Assembly (NCBI GenBank): GCA_036346405.1
Contig: CM070558.1
Span: 62,001-126,000, forward strand
Reading direction: 5' to 3'
Source of the DNA: Phyllostachys edulis
Lineage: Eukaryota > Streptophyta > Magnoliopsida > Poales > Poaceae
Length of the DNA stretch: 64,000 nt
This document shows positions 47,321-59,406 of the stretch, piece after piece (positions within the stretch are counted from its first letter, which is position 1; every line of letters begins with the position of its first letter). The notes below the pieces were generated by a model. It made no database searches and was not told the origin of the DNA. It saw only the letters and a program-made list of their open reading frames with translations. Both the position numbers and the translations under genes were made by a program.

Positions 47321-48635
47321 GTTTATAGCAGCACATTGATGGTCAAAGAAAGCCAACCCACTTTGCATGAGGAACTCCAGAAGCTCAGACTTGAGATAGT
47401 TGAAGAAGGGTACTTGGCAGCTCTAGAAGTGCAACCCACCTTGCAAAGTCAGATTAGAGCAGCTCAAGTTGATGATGCTGACATTGAAGAAGTCAAGACC
47501 AACATAAGAAAAGGGAGATCTTTAAGGTTTTTTGAAGATGAGCAAGGGACTGTCTGGTTTGACAAAAGGCTATGTGTAACAAACAACATGGGGCTCAAGG
47601 AGGTACTACTTAAAGAAGCCCATGAAGCATTATATTCCATTCACCCTAGAGTTACAAAAATGTACCAAGACATCAAGGAAATGTATTGGTGGCCTAGTAT
47701 GAAGCATGAAATTGTGGAGTATGTGGACAAATGTGATACTTGTCAAAAGGTTAAGGCCGTGCACCAAAGACCTGGAGGTCTTTTGGTGCCCTTGCCCATA
47801 CCCGAGTGGAAATATGAAGAGGTAGGGATGGACTTTATAACTGGTCTACCCAGGACTCAAGCTGGTTTTAACTCTATATGGGTCATTGTGGATCGCCTAA
47901 CCAAAGTGGCTCATTTTATCCCTGTGAAGACCACCTATTCTGGAGACAAGTTGGCAGAAATCTACATGGCAAAGGTTGTGTGTCTACATGGTGTGCCAAA
48001 GAAGATAGTGTCAGATAGAGGATCTCAATTCACCTCCAAATTTTGGCAAAAGCTACATGATGTCATGGGCACAGACCTCAATTTCAAAGACTGACTTATC
48101 ACCCATGCATCGATGGCCAAACCGAAAGAGTTAACCAAGTTCTTGAAGACATGCTGAGAGCATGTGCTCTGGAAAAGCAAGCTACTTGGGACCGAATGCT
48201 ACCCTATGCTGAGTTCTCATACAATAATAGCTATAAGCAAGTCTCTAGATTTCCCCTTTTGAAGCTCTTTATGGAAGGAAGTGTAGAACACCCTTGTATT
48301 GGACAGAGACTAGAGAAGGACAAGTTCTTGGGCCAGACCTTTTGAAAGAAGCTGAAGACCAAGTGAGATCAATAAGAGAAAAGTTGAAGGCTGCACAGAC
48401 CAGACAAAAGAGCTATGTAGACAATAGACGTCGAGATCTAGCTTTTGCTCCCGGAGATCAAGTATACCTTAAAGTGTCACCTCTTAAAGGAATGCGACAT
48501 TTTAGAGTCAGTGGAAAGCTCGCTCCAAGATTCATTGGACCTTTTCCCATTCTTGCCCGAAGAGGAGAAGTTGCCTACAAGATAGACCTCCCTCCTCAGC
48601 TTGCTGGAGTGCACAACATTTTTCATGTTTCTTAG
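47321..48635 (+). pseudogene. Tekay integrase
   Basis: Frame 47213-48094 carries the zinc-binding block (HEALYSIHPRVTKMYQDIK with YVDKCDTCQKVK), GMDFITGLPRT (first aspartate) and VSDRGSQFTSKFW (second aspartate). A frameshift near 48085 then moves the glutamate block DGQTERVNQVLEDMLRA to another frame. After another shift, frame 48294-48635 gives the C-terminal GPFPILARRGEVAYKIDLPP module. It ends at a TAG (48633-48635) after HNIFHVS, where the family has glutamine. Confidence 0.88.
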
Positions 48636-48872
48636 TTGAAGAAATATTTGCGTGTGCCGGAAGAGCAGATGCCCTTGGAAGCTATGGACCTCCAAGAAGA
48701 CCTCACTTACCAGGAGTAGCCTATCAAGATCCTAGATGTGTCTGAGAGGGTCACAAGGACCAAGACCATCAAGCTTTGCAAAGTGCAATGGAGCAACCAC
48801 ACCGAGGTAGAAGCAACTTGGGAGCGTGAAGAGGGCCTCAAGAAGGAGTTCCTGCACCTATTCTCTAGCTAG
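48636..48872 (+). pseudogene. Tekay chromodomain
   Basis: LKKYLRVPEEQMPLEAMDLQ is followed by a TAG (48717-48719), then PIKILDVSERVTRTKTIKLC, KVQWSNHTEVEATWEREEGL and KKEFLHLF, ending at TAG 48870-48872. The KVQWSNH...ATWE pattern is the chromodomain core seen after integrase in Tekay-type chromoviruses, where it is thought to steer insertion to heterochromatin. Confidence 0.88.
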
Positions 48873-48894
48873 CCTGAATCTCGGGGTCGAGATT

Positions 48895-48913
48895 CCCTTA
48901 AGGGGTGAAGGTT
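48895..48913 (+). other. Polypurine tract before LTR C2
   Basis: Purine-rich AAGGGGTGAAGG directly before the LTR start at 48914; same context as 2589-2606. Confidence 0.6.
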
Positions 48914-49305
48914 TGTAACGTCCCGTTTGTCCTAGAGTTTCTTGCTAGGTTTCAAAACTAAAAAGGAACCATTTGATTTACTTGCTTGCTCAAGCTGAAC
49001 TTGGAATTTTGGAAATTTGGGAGCTTAATTTGAACTAACCAAACCTCAACTAAGTACTTTTGGTTTGTGTTCTTTGTCTTTTTGGGGTTCTCTGGTGCTC
49101 TCTGGTCTTAGTTCTCTTTTCTGTGTTCACCTTATGTGCCCTCAGGTTTAGTTCGTCCTTCTCTGGACCTCCTCGTTCTCTTTGGATCACCCCTGGTGTC
49201 TTCTCCTGGACCTCCCCTTTCCAAGACCTCCCTTGTGCTGGTCCCCCCTCTTGCCCAGACCCCCTTTGTGGGTCTAGGACCTCCTCTGAACGCGGCCCAA
49301 GAACG

Positions 49306-49900
49306 CATCCTGCTGAAAGCACATGGCCCAAGAAGGCCACTTCCTTCAACCAGAACGCGCACTTGCTGAACTTCGCATACAGCTGGTGCTCACGTAGCTT
49401 GCCCAACACAAGCTTCAGATGCTCGGCGTGTTCTTCATCATTCTTGGAGTAGATAAGAATATCATCGATGAATACCATGACAAACTTATCCAAATACTCC
49501 ATAAACACCGAATTCATGAGGTTCATAAACAAGGCAGGAGCATTGGTCAAGCCGAACGACATAACGGTATACTCGTACAAGCCATAACGAGTAGAGAAAG
49601 CCGCCTTGGGAATATCCTCAGTCGAATACTTAACTTGATGATATCCCACTCTCAAATCAATCTTGAGAAAACCCGAGCTCCGGATAATTGATCAAAGAGA
49701 TCATCGATGCAGGCAAAGGATACTTGTTCTTTACCGTCACCGTTTAACGGTAATCGATGCACATCACAAGAAAGTACCGTCCTTCTTCTTTACGAAGATG
49801 GCCGGACAACCCCACGGAGATGAGCTAGGCGGATGAAACCCTTCTCTTGGAGCTCATTAAGTTGCTTCTTCAACTCCACCAACTCATTCGGTGGCATCCG
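49306..49900 (-). pseudogene. Tekay reverse transcriptase, 3'-truncated
   Basis: Upstream traces near 49740-49830 include FVKKKDG in a broken frame. Frame 49655 onward gives MRVGYHQVKYSTEDIPKAAF, YEYTVMSFGLTNAPALFMNL, FVMVFIDDILIYSKN (FIDD intact) and LREHQLYAKFSKCAFWL, then AFLGHVLSAG at about 49310. After that the frame reads into LTR C2 repeats. Confidence 0.88.
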
Positions 49901-49957
49901 ATAAGGCCTCTTCAAATCGGGGCGATGCAGGAGCCAACTCGATGACTTAACTCGAGA

Positions 49958-50500
49958 TCACGAATGGTGGCATGCCCGAAGATCCTCGAAAGACATCCAT
50001 GAAGTCACATACCGCTGGGACTTCACGAATATCCGAGTCGGCCGCTCAAAGATCTTAAGAGATGAAGGCTCGATACTTTTGATGAAAAGCTTAACACCTT
50101 TCACGGATGGACTTGTGAGATAGATGAGCTTCCGGGCGCAATCGATTTGCCCCATGTGCTGAGACAACCAATCCATGCCAAGAATTACATCTAAGCTCGC
50201 TGCATTGAGGAGAATAAGATTTGCTACAAATCCCACTCCCTCAATCTCGATAGGAACATCCCTGCACTCCAATTCAGCTCTCATCTCCGAACCGGGAGAG
50301 TGAACGAGCAACGGGACCAACAAAAGAGCAAACAGAAGATCACTAACAGCAGCAAAAGACTGAGATACAAAAGAATGAGATGCTCCAGAATCGAACAAAA
50401 CAATAGCAGGATGGGAGTTAACAAGAAGCGTACCCAACACGCACGCCGGGCACCTCCCGTGCCTCCTCGGCAGAGATGGCGCGGACGCGATCACGCCCAC
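49958..50500 (-). pseudogene. Tekay aspartic protease region
   Basis: A 180-residue open frame: CVLGTLLVNSHPAIVLFDSG, then ASHSFVSQSFA (DSG active site intact), ECRDVPIEIEGVGFVANLIL and LDVILGMDWLSQH, as in gypsy proteases (retropepsin-like). The frame ends in the protease-RT linker near 49958, so this domain alone is nearly intact. Confidence 0.85.
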
Positions 50501-50559
50501 GCCTTTGGGCTACGGGACAATCTTCGATCCCGAGAAGATCCACAACCTTGTCCGCGTCC

Positions 50560-51574
50560 TCCATTAGGACGAGGGGTGCTCCATCTTCTTAGGGCATTGG
50601 TTTGCATAATGCCCCTTTGGTTGCAAAGCGGCAAGTGACCCGGCACGGGTTGGGGGGGCCACTCGCCGCTCGCAGTGCACGTGATTGGGGCACGGACTGC
50701 GAAGGACGAGGGAGTCTTGGCAACCTCAGGGTCTTGAAGGTCACGACGGCACTTCGAGACCGATCAAGCGAGAAGAACTAGCATCGACGACTTGTGGGCC
50801 TCCCACTTGCGCTATGGAATCCACAAGCTCCCTACCAGAATGCTCCGCGACGATGGCCTTGTCGACCAAGGTCTGGAAATCAGGGAAGTCGATGATGGAT
50901 AGCTTGTCCTTAAGCTCCTCGGACAAGCCACCCCGAACTTTGCTTGCTTGGCCATATCGGTGGCCACATCCTCTGAGCATAACGAGCTAGATGGTTGAAC
51001 TCGCACACATACTCCACGATCGAAGCCACGCCTTGCTTGAGGGTGAGAAACTCCTGCTTCTTGATGTTCATCAAGCCGGCAGGGATATGAGATCGACGGA
51101 AGGCAGTACGAAACTCCTCCCAAGAGATAGTGTGGTCTGCGGGCTGCATGGCGAGAAAGCTCTCCCACCATGACAAAGCTGCACCCTCTAGCTGGTGCGA
51201 TGCAAACAGTGCCTTCTCGTGCTCCTCGCATGCATGATGCCGAAGCTTGAGCTTCCACCAGACGCCAAGCCGATCAGACGAGCGAGTCCTCGACTGGAAA
51301 AGGTGGGGGGCTGGGTACGAAGAAACTCAGCGAGGCCCCCACAAGGCTAATGGGCATTCCCTTGCCGGATCTGGCAAGCATTAAGAAGTGCCGAGGTGTT
51401 GCTTGTGATGACATCCAAAGAAGACTCTCTGTCATCCGCACGGTTACGCTCTATCTGAAGAAGAACCTCAGCCATGGTCGGACGAGGAGGAAGCTCCTCG
51501 TCCGGACCAGCTACCTGTCCTTGGCCGCTACGAGTGCATCCGGCCATCCTGTTACAATGACATTTGGTTAGCAA
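50560..51574 (-). pseudogene. Tekay gag, frameshifted
   Basis: N-terminal frame 51574-51347 has EELPPRPTMAEVLLQIERNR and a stop after RQGNAH. The Retrotrans_gag core lies in frame 51176-50910 (MSWWESFLAMQPADHTISWE, AFRRSHIPAGLMNIKKQEFL, EYVCEFNHLARYAQ). The next block, LSEELKDKLSIIDFPDF with ELVDS, is in frame 50980-50741. A zinc-knuckle trace, KGHYANQCPK, lies near 50578-50610 on the minus strand. At least three frames are needed. Confidence 0.8.
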
Positions 51575-52285
51575 CTAGACCCGAAAAACAAAGCCTCAAA
51601 GAAAGCAAAAAGCTATCGACTAGGGGAATGGAATATCACCCTAACCGGATGCCAAAACAGCAAGTAAAAGACTTTAAAAGCTTCTAAAAATACTCTAAAA
51701 ACAGCAAGGAAACTTGAGAATAAGAATCAACTTCTCCACACAACTAGCTCGTATTGAATGAACGAGTAATTGATCGAGAAGATAAAAATCAGAATGTAAC
51801 ATAAGATCTAATGCTACTACAGAGCAAGGTTAAATCGGCAAAATAAGTGTTAGATACTTAGCTAACTAGTATCACATCTTACCCTTTTATTCCCACAAGT
51901 TTTAGTTGAATTAACCTCTCATTTTCTACCTTAATCACTAGCTTGAGCTTGCTGCCCTAAAATGCTTGCTTGCTGTCCTAAAATTCCAGATTTGAATTCC
52001 AACTCCAAATACTTCCACTCTTCACCAAAAGACAGCCAATACTTCAAATTTAGAACCCTCATAAGTTCCCCAACACCCAATTAAACGATAACAACTATCT
52101 TTAAAGGAAGGAGAGGTAAACAATTTTTAAAACTCAAATTAGAGTAAGATGAGAGAAGAAAGCTAAGATAGGTAAGGAGTAAAATCTGATAATTGCTTAA
52201 GCTTTCATAAACTCTTTGATACTTTGAAAATAAGTTTTCCAAAATATCCTAAAGACGACCAAGCTAGGATTTCTATGGTCAGTAT
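51575..52285 (-). other. 5' leader of the minus-strand Tekay-type element
   Basis: AT-rich non-coding sequence between PBS and gag, as in the family. No features beyond homopurine/homopyrimidine runs. Confidence 0.55.
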
Positions 52286-52298
52286 GGCTCTGATACCA
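52286..52298 (-). promoter_or_regulatory. Primer-binding site of the minus-strand Tekay-type element
   Basis: Minus-strand TGGTATCAGAGCC, four bases after the LTR terminal CACA; tRNA-iMet type. Confidence 0.85.
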
Positions 52299-55200
52299 AC
52301 TTTGTGAGGACCCCGGTTTATTAGGCTTGTAATACTTAGTCATCCATTGACCCTAGCATCACAAACATAATAATTCGTATCTTCGAGATATGTATACTTC
52401 CTGAATGCAGATATACACACCCTTTACAAAATCATGCATCAATTCCATTCAAGACATAGAACCAAGCACGAACTAGATTAAAAGACATACATATTATAGA
52501 GTTATTACAAAAGGGGCCGACCGGCCAAATACAACTAAGGAAGATAACACAGCGGAAGCAAAAGCCATAAGATGGCGATAAACAAAAGAGAGCCACAAGG
52601 TTTGCCTTTAGCCCACAAGGCAACCAACCAAGCCGCTTAGCTCGATTCCCAACCGCCAAGACATCTCACAAAAGTAAAGCCCTTTGGGCTCTACCTCCTC
52701 TGCAACAAAGTTATTAAGCAAAGCAAATGAGTACAAAAATGTACTCGTAAGACTGACGTGTAGTATAACAGAACTATAAATAGCTACATGCAAGCTTTAT
52801 TTAAGTGGATGAGGCTTTGGACTTATTTTAGCATAAAGCAAGTTTTCATTTGCAATAATGTAATAGATTGAAAGCAATTTGACAAAGCATTTTTTATTTT
52901 TGAAGAACAACGATACAACAATAATAACAACAAGAACAACCTGGAAGTGACTCACCCAAGTCACCACAACAATAGCATGAATTACCCAATTCATACCACC
53001 CATCAAGTTTTAATTAAGTGTTTAGTCTAGTTCTTGCACGACCTTACCAAGCATGTCCATAACCTAGGACGAGGCTATTGAATAGTTTTAACCTGCTAGG
53101 GTGTACCAATGTACCCACACGCCGACCGCCTTTTCGCCATATGATTTAGCACACTTCCTTTGGTATGCCGGCACGGTTAAGTCCTACGAGACATTTCCAA
53201 TGGATGATGCTAATTAAGAGCCGCAACCCACGGGGATAAGGACACATTAGACAGCCTAACCGGTCTGCTAATGCTCCCCTCCTAACACCACACACACACA
53301 TTTTATTTTTAACACACCCACCGACCAGCTCATAATTAACATCTCCCAAAGTACTTAGTCAAGAGAGGTCCCATATCCCCTCGTGTGGTTAGCACGCAAA
53401 AGCGCTTGGCTTAGTGACACAAGTAACTCGGTCCTTGGGGACTTAGGCACTATTCCATTCACACCCAACAAATCACACCAACATCCATTGTGCCCAAGTC
53501 AATAACAATTTTGCTTTCATTTTTGTTTATTTACCAAGTAACAAGCACAAGATGGACATAATGGAATAATAGTTTTTGTGTGATCAAGGTCATCGACATA
53601 ATGTCGACAACCGCCCATTTCTACCGTTATCTAAGCATTGCTAAGCATTACTAACGTAAACTACTAAGTGATAAGAGTCCATCCATCGAACTCTAAATCA
53701 CAGCAAGATAATCCTAGGCTTAGTAGTAGAGAATGAATATTTATCTACAGAATATGCATCTATAGGATTACTAACGACATTTTAACACAAAGTAGCATGC
53801 ATACATATAAGTGAAACCAAGTATTACGCTTTAAAGTAATGGGACAATAATGGGATATGATCAAACTGCTTGCCTTGCTAGTTTTGCTCAATATGTTGCT
53901 GAGGATCACTCACGGGATCAAAGCACTCGTCGGCACCTAACGAAAAGGCGAAAAGAATCGATAAGAACGACGAAAACCACAAAGACAGCACAACAAACAG
54001 ACCCCAAATGCTCTGAAATTTCTACAGAAGCAAGAGGATGATTTTTAGGGAATTTAGTAACAAGAACCAATTGATTTGGGTTCTCAATGCAAAAGATATG
54101 TGCAAAACCAATCTGCTCAGCCCTAAAAATTGCAAAACTGCTACTATTCACTAATTTAATTATTTGGCAACATTTTCTAGAGAGGTGGTGTTACTGAGAT
54201 TTTTACTGTAAAACCAGCACCTCATGAGATGAATAACACAATTGAGTTCATCTCATTTGGAGCTATTATGCATGTTTTATGATTTTTCAAAGATAAGATA
54301 AGGAGCACAACTAAAATGCACCCACAAAGACTTTGAAAATAGTGACATGCCTAAATCCTATTCTAACATTTAGTGCATTAACAGAGGAAGCCAACATAGT
54401 TGGATTCACTCAAAAATAACCTACAGAGCGATACTTATGCATTTTACAAGTTAATTGAATTTTTAATGTAACATTTAAAGTTAGTTTTGAAACCTATTTG
54501 CAAATCCATGTCCTGGGGCTGAACTGAGCTCATAACCATTTTTAGATTAGAGTTCAGTCCAAACCAGAGCTACAGAAATTTGAATCACCTAAAAAGGAGC
54601 TAAGATGAATTTGTTATGCATTTTTAAAGTTCATACCTTTTTCAGTTTGCAAAAAGGAGCTCTCTGGATATTCTAAAAATCAAAAAGACAGGGGGAGGAC
54701 ATGAGCCATAGATCTTGAATCTAACGGCTCAAGACCTCCCAGAGAACATCGCACACGCGCGCTCGCGAAGGTCCAGAGGTCATGGGCCGTTGATTTTGGA
54801 TCCAACGGTCCCTGTCCTCCCAGCAACGCGCACACGTGAGCGAGAGGGGAGGTCGTGGCCGTTGATGCTGCATCCAACGGACTACAACGATAGAGGGAGG
54901 ACCGGAACGGTCCAAATCTAGCGAGGGAGGTCCTAAACGGCAGAGATGACCTCGAGGAGGTCCTATGCAGAGGTCTTAACGGCTCAGACCTCCAGGGGAG
55001 GTCTGGACGGCTAAGATCTCACCGGAGGAGGTCTGGGCGACGCTCAAGATCTCCTGTGGAGGTTTTGAACGCCTGCATCCAGAGCCGAAACCCTGGCCAA
55101 GACGCACAAGACGCCGCTGGCAAGGAGTTAAAGCAAGGACAACGAGGAGGTCCAGCGCCAAGGCAGCGATAGAATGCTCCCAATGATGGAGCATTTATCG

Positions 55201-55816
55201 CCCCAAATCTTTGTCCTAATGACACGCGGGATGAACTTTTCCGACAAAAACGCGTTCACCGCAAAGACATGGTCAATGCCGGCGATGCGCACTCGCCGGC
55301 GACAACCAAAGTACCCACGCAGCGCAATAGTGTTGCGCGACAAAATGGGCTCACTCGACGGCGGCGACGGCCTTTGAACGCCGGCGAGCCGAGATGACAA
55401 AGGTGACAAGCACTACTAAATGCAACATTTGAAGAAAAGCTCATGCAATGATTCACAATGCCGAGGTGCCAGCTCTAAGGACTATCAGAGGTTACCCGGA
55501 GGTCCCGAGGAGCCGAGGAGGTCGTGGGCGAGGAGGACCGGCTGGAGAAGATGAGGAGCTCCACGGCCAAAAGCTCCAAATTTCAGCCCCAAGTGAGGCC
55601 TCCTCGAAAATGTCCCAACTAAACAAGTTAGGACCTTGGTCACAGAGGGTAATGGCACAAAAAAGTGAGGAATGGAGAGGAGAAGCCGGGGACCCTCTTC
55701 CACCGAGGAGCTCCAAGCTCCAACAATGGCGCCAAGGAGAGCTGGGTGGTTTGAGCTCCACAGAGCCGAGAGCAAAAGTGAGATGTGTAAAAGAGGCCAA
55801 GGAAGACCATGGGGAG

Positions 55817-55824
55817 GTTTTATA
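55817..55824 (-). promoter_or_regulatory. TATA box of the 5.25-kb LTR
   Basis: Minus-strand TAGG-TATAAAAC-CTCC, the counterpart of 42889-42894, about 1.73 kb from the LTR start. Confidence 0.6.
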
Positions 55825-56089
55825 CCTAGGGCAACAGAGGTCTCAAGACCACGGGTTAAGCTCATGGTGAGCTTAGCCCATGGGAGGTCCATGGCTCGGA
55901 CAAGATGGAGGGGACAGGTGTAGGTAGGTCAGGGCATGGCATGGGGGCAGACAGGAGCTGACACGCATTTAATGCTGGCCTGCACAGAGCCGTTGGGACA
56001 TGACTCGACCCGCACACCCACCCATGGCTCTCGTGACGCGTGATGAGAAAGGAGAAGAACAGGCAAGGCCTCCACCGCTGGATGAAAAG

Positions 56090-57010
56090 ATAGGGAGGTC
56101 CTGGCCCTCCGATTTGAGTTTGAAACGGTACGATTTAAGTGACTGAGAGGAGGTCACAGCCCTTAGATTTGGACCGGGGAGGTCGTGACCTTTAGATCAC
56201 CACCCCACTGATGCGCAAAGGAAAAGGGGACAGGAGGTCCAAGGTGTTGGATCTAAATCCAACGGTGCGGACCTGATGGGAGGACTTAACCGCACACGAT
56301 ACAGCCAAGGACGAGGAGGTCGTGGCCTTTGGATTGAAATCCAAGGGCGTACAACAGATGGGGAGGTCCTAGGCACTGCGCAAAGCACAGAGGAGGTCAG
56401 GACCGTTGGATTTTAATCCAATGGTGCTGATCAAGTGAGGAGGTCTGAGCTATGCAGAAGACAGAGGTCATGGCCTTTAGATTTAGATCTAAGGGCTCAC
56501 AGGAGTGGTCCGAACGCCCACTCAACAGAGACCGCGCGATCTAAATCTAACGGCTAAAAAAAAGGATGGTCCGAGCGGCCCACGATCTCAAGCGTTGAAA
56601 CGAGATCCAATGGCAAGGAGAGGACAAGGAGGTCATGGCCGTGAGATTTACATCTAACGGCCACGACCTCACGCGGTGGGAGGTCGACAAGACAAAGCAA
56701 GGGGAGGTCGTGGTCAGAGATTTTAATTCCAACCACAAGCACAACACAAGATGGGGGAGGTCTTTGCGCTTTGATAACGAGGGGAGGTCGTGGGCTATTG
56801 GATCTGATCCAACGGCTACGACCTCAACAAGGTGGGAGGTCTGAGTGGTTTGAAGGCGAGGGGAGGTCATGGCCATGGATCCTTGATCCAACGGCTATGA
56901 CCTTGATGAGGTGGGGAGGTCCTTGCGGTGTTGACCGCGGAGGAGGTCGTGGCGGTTGGATGTTGATCCAACGGTTACGACCTCATCAAGGTGGAAAGGA
57001 GGTCTGGTGA
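56090..57010 (-). repeat. U3 array of the 5.25-kb LTR
   Basis: About 15 imperfect units with GGAGGTC(A/G)TGGC and GGAT(C/T)(T/C)(A/T)(G/A)ATCCAACGGC, the same unit type as 43140-44720 but fewer copies. Confidence 0.8.
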
Positions 57011-57555
57011 GTTGCAGTTGTGGTTGAGTTTAGCCCACTTTGGAAAGTGGCTCAAGCCCAAGGAACAGTGCATTGCTTTGAATTCAATTTTTAACATCAG
57101 AGACTTTGCAGAACTATTTGAGATAGCAAAACAACTCCAAAAATTATGAAATTTTAACTAGAGCTTGCTGACATTAGGAGTAACCTTAAATAAAATTTCC
57201 AGAGGTTTTTATGCAATGCATTTTTCTCAGGAAATTCATTAAGGCTGTTCAAGGGTTTGTTTTACCTCCAAAAATTATCAAACAAGTTTTACAACTTATG
57301 ATATTTTTCAGAGAGGTCCCATAGCAACTCTAGGACCAAGGAAAAATATTTCCAAAGGTTTGGCACAAGATTTGTGATAAGTGGAAAATGAGTTTGACTT
57401 TTGGTCAACAAGAGCTTTGTGTTTTTGGAAAACACAACTCTTGGACAAGAATTTTAGGTGAGTTCAAGAGTTTCAAGATGTGAGAAAAAGTTTTAATTTC
57501 TACACATTTAATTACATTTGAAACAAACACCTGTTTATACATTTGGGATGTTATA

Positions 57556-57960
57556 ACCTCCCCTTGAGAGATCTGACCGTCAGGACCTCCCCTTGATTTG
57601 ATCTGACCGTCAGGACCTCCCCTTGAGAGATCTAACCATTAGGACCTCCCCTTTGTGGACCTCACCGTCAGGACCTCCCCTTGTAGATCCTGACCGTTAG
57701 GACCTCCCTCGAGAGATCTTGACCCTCGGACCTCTTGTGAACTGTGAGCAGGCCTTTTGGACCTCTTGTCCTCAGGACCTGCTCGTGTCTTTTGGACCTC
57801 CTGTCCTCGGGACCTCGTTGTGGTCAGGACCTCCCTTTGAGGTCACGACCTTTGGTCTTTATACAAGGACCTCTCTTGTGGGTCAAGACCTCCCCTTAGA
57901 GGTCGGGACCTCTGGTCATTTGCAAAGACCTCCCTTGCGACTCAGACCAACCCTTTTGAC
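57556..57960 (+). repeat. GACCTCCCCTTG(A/T)GAGATCTGACCGTCAG units in U3 of LTR C2
   Basis: About six 29-32-bp units, then looser GACCTC(T/C) words to 57960; the counterpart of the 61-bp array in C1 but with a half-length unit and fewer copies. Confidence 0.75.
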
Positions 57961-58196
57961 TGATCTGTTCTCTTCAGTTTGACTGGCCCCACTTGTCAGC
58001 CTTGCTCACTTTTCTCAATTTTTCCGCCTCAAAACTCTGTGCGCATTTAATGGCTGTTGCATCACATTAAATGTAGTCACATCTGAGGTACTTTGTTTAT
58101 TCTTTTGATGGCATACTCTGACCTGACCTTGTCCTGTCTACCACCGATCTTTGACACGTTTGCTCAAGCCCTTGTTGTTTCTCTACCAGCTCCGGC

Positions 58197-58204
58197 TATA
58201 AATA
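58197..58204 (+). promoter_or_regulatory. TATA box of LTR C2
   Basis: TATAAATA, flanked GGC/GCCTGGG. Located after the shared CACATTAAATGTAGTCACATC upstream block. Confidence 0.65.
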
Positions 58205-59349
58205 GCCTGGGCATGCCTTCCTTTGTCACCTTTTGCTCATTTCTAACTTCCCTGCTCTCGTCTAGTGTTCTCCGTGCTTTAGACCTCCCCAAGGAGCTCT
58301 CCAAGGCTGTGTTGTGCTTCTTGCTTTCTGGTTTTGGCTGAGTTTTTTGAGCTCTTTTTAGTCTTCTTTTAAGTTCTTTGCTTGGAGCTGGTTGCTTATT
58401 TGGTTCTTTGGTGAACGTGTAGATCCCGAGTTTGAGGAGGAGTTCTTGGACCCAGCAGTTTCGACCGAAGGTTCACCACCGCTCAACGAAGGCAAGTTGC
58501 AGACCATTGATCATATTGAGCCTAGCTTTTCAAATGTATTTTGCTTTGCGTAATCATGCATGGCTATTTTTATAAGAAATGGTTTGGGCAGTAGATAATT
58601 TCCTACTTGACAATATGCCTCCTTGGATAATTGTATTTGACATGTTGACATGATCCTCTTGGACGCCTTAGGATGGGTATTTTAGTTGGTATTATTTGGT
58701 ATTGCCAACATGGGACCGTATGTTTATGCTTAGTCTTGCTTTTAGAACCAGGGGTCTTGGGAATCATGTTTCTTCTCTAATAACTTGACTAATGGAACTA
58801 TGGAATCTGTGGTTGGTGCCACTGTTGAGCAACTATAGTGTGATGCCGTAGTTGTGTTGATTGTGGTGCGAGGCCACTTTGTTAAAATCTTGCGTGCCAG
58901 GACCAGGGAGGTCTTTGGCCGGGTGAACCCAAAATGTTTTCTTGTTCGAGCAAGTGATCGTGTAGTAAAGAGGGTGCTCTTCGCACACTGGGATGTGGAA
59001 GTCTTGCCTGAGCAGCAATTAAGGACTTAACTTTGTGTTCTGTTGATCTGGACCTTTTAGTGCAACCACAAGATCACCTATGGGGGTGGTCTGGGCCAAA
59101 TAATTAGCTTTGAGATGGCTCAGTTCTGCTGTGGTGGAGCGTGCTGCTTCGCTGGCGCAAGAGGGGGCACAAATCTGGTGGGGGTTGCAGCCCCGCCGGA
59201 AGCGAAACCTTAGCGGGCAGCTCTGAGCTAGATCAAAGCTTTGTAAAGGCCTTATCGCGCTCTCTAGACTGCTCACCTTTGGAAGTGAGTAAGGGTTCCG
59301 ATGGGAACCCGTCCCGCTAGAGAGGTCGTGAATTGTGGGTAAAGTTGTA

Positions 59350-59406
59350 CACCTTTGCAGAGTATCAATCTATTTTAATAGCCAAGTCTTTGGTTATGGA
59401 CATGCC
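59350..59406 (+). other. Conserved U5 block, LTR C2 copy (palindrome degraded)
   Basis: GTTGTACACC, then TTTGCAGAG and CTATTTTAATAG (59370-59381), where the central CG has become TT, then GGTTATGGACATGCCC. Confidence 0.65.

Larger units (their letters stand above)
46378..48913 (+). mobile_element. Tekay-type Ty3/gypsy pol remnant with chromodomain
   Basis: Plus-strand order is RT (truncated at its start), RNase H, integrase, chromodomain, PPT, then LTR C2 at 48914. The chromodomain after integrase and the TGTAACGTCC LTR start place it among chromoviruses of the Tekay/RIRE3 type. At least four premature stops and two frameshifts disable it. The 5' half (LTR, gag, protease, RT fingers) is missing. 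Confidence 0.88.
49284..57555 (-). mobile_element. Truncated minus-strand Tekay-type element with a 5.25-kb 5' LTR
   Basis: On the minus strand: 5' LTR (57555-52303), PBS (52298-52286), leader, gag (51574-50560), protease (50500-49958) and RT up to about 49310, where it stops abruptly against LTR C2. RNase H, integrase and 3' LTR are absent. It inserted into LTR C2. The left end is a deletion junction, so the ACCTC words at 49279 and 57556 cannot be trusted as a duplication. Confidence 0.85.
52303..57555 (-). repeat. 5' LTR of the minus-strand Tekay-type element (5,253 bp, B-type)
   Basis: The plus strand starts TGTGAGGACCCC at 52303 and ends GGGATGTTATA at 57555 (terminal CA changed to TA). 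It parallels solo LTR B 39367-45256 over most of its length. U3 array about 56090-57010, TATA at 55817, further GGAGGTC words 54700-55080, R/U5 52303-54650. U5 block near 53075-53100 has CTATT-GAATAG with the central C dropped. Confidence 0.88.

Noticed and set aside
46378..48913. Reading the left Tekay pol and right gag (61051) as one ordinary element in reverse order
   Set aside because: Both are on the plus strand with PPT before and PBS after the same LTR, which fits tandem copies sharing an LTR and not a single element.
49279..57560. ACCTC on both sides of the minus-strand Tekay-type element as a target duplication
   Set aside because: The left end is a truncation inside RT rather than an LTR terminus, and ACCTC is one of the commonest words of LTR C.
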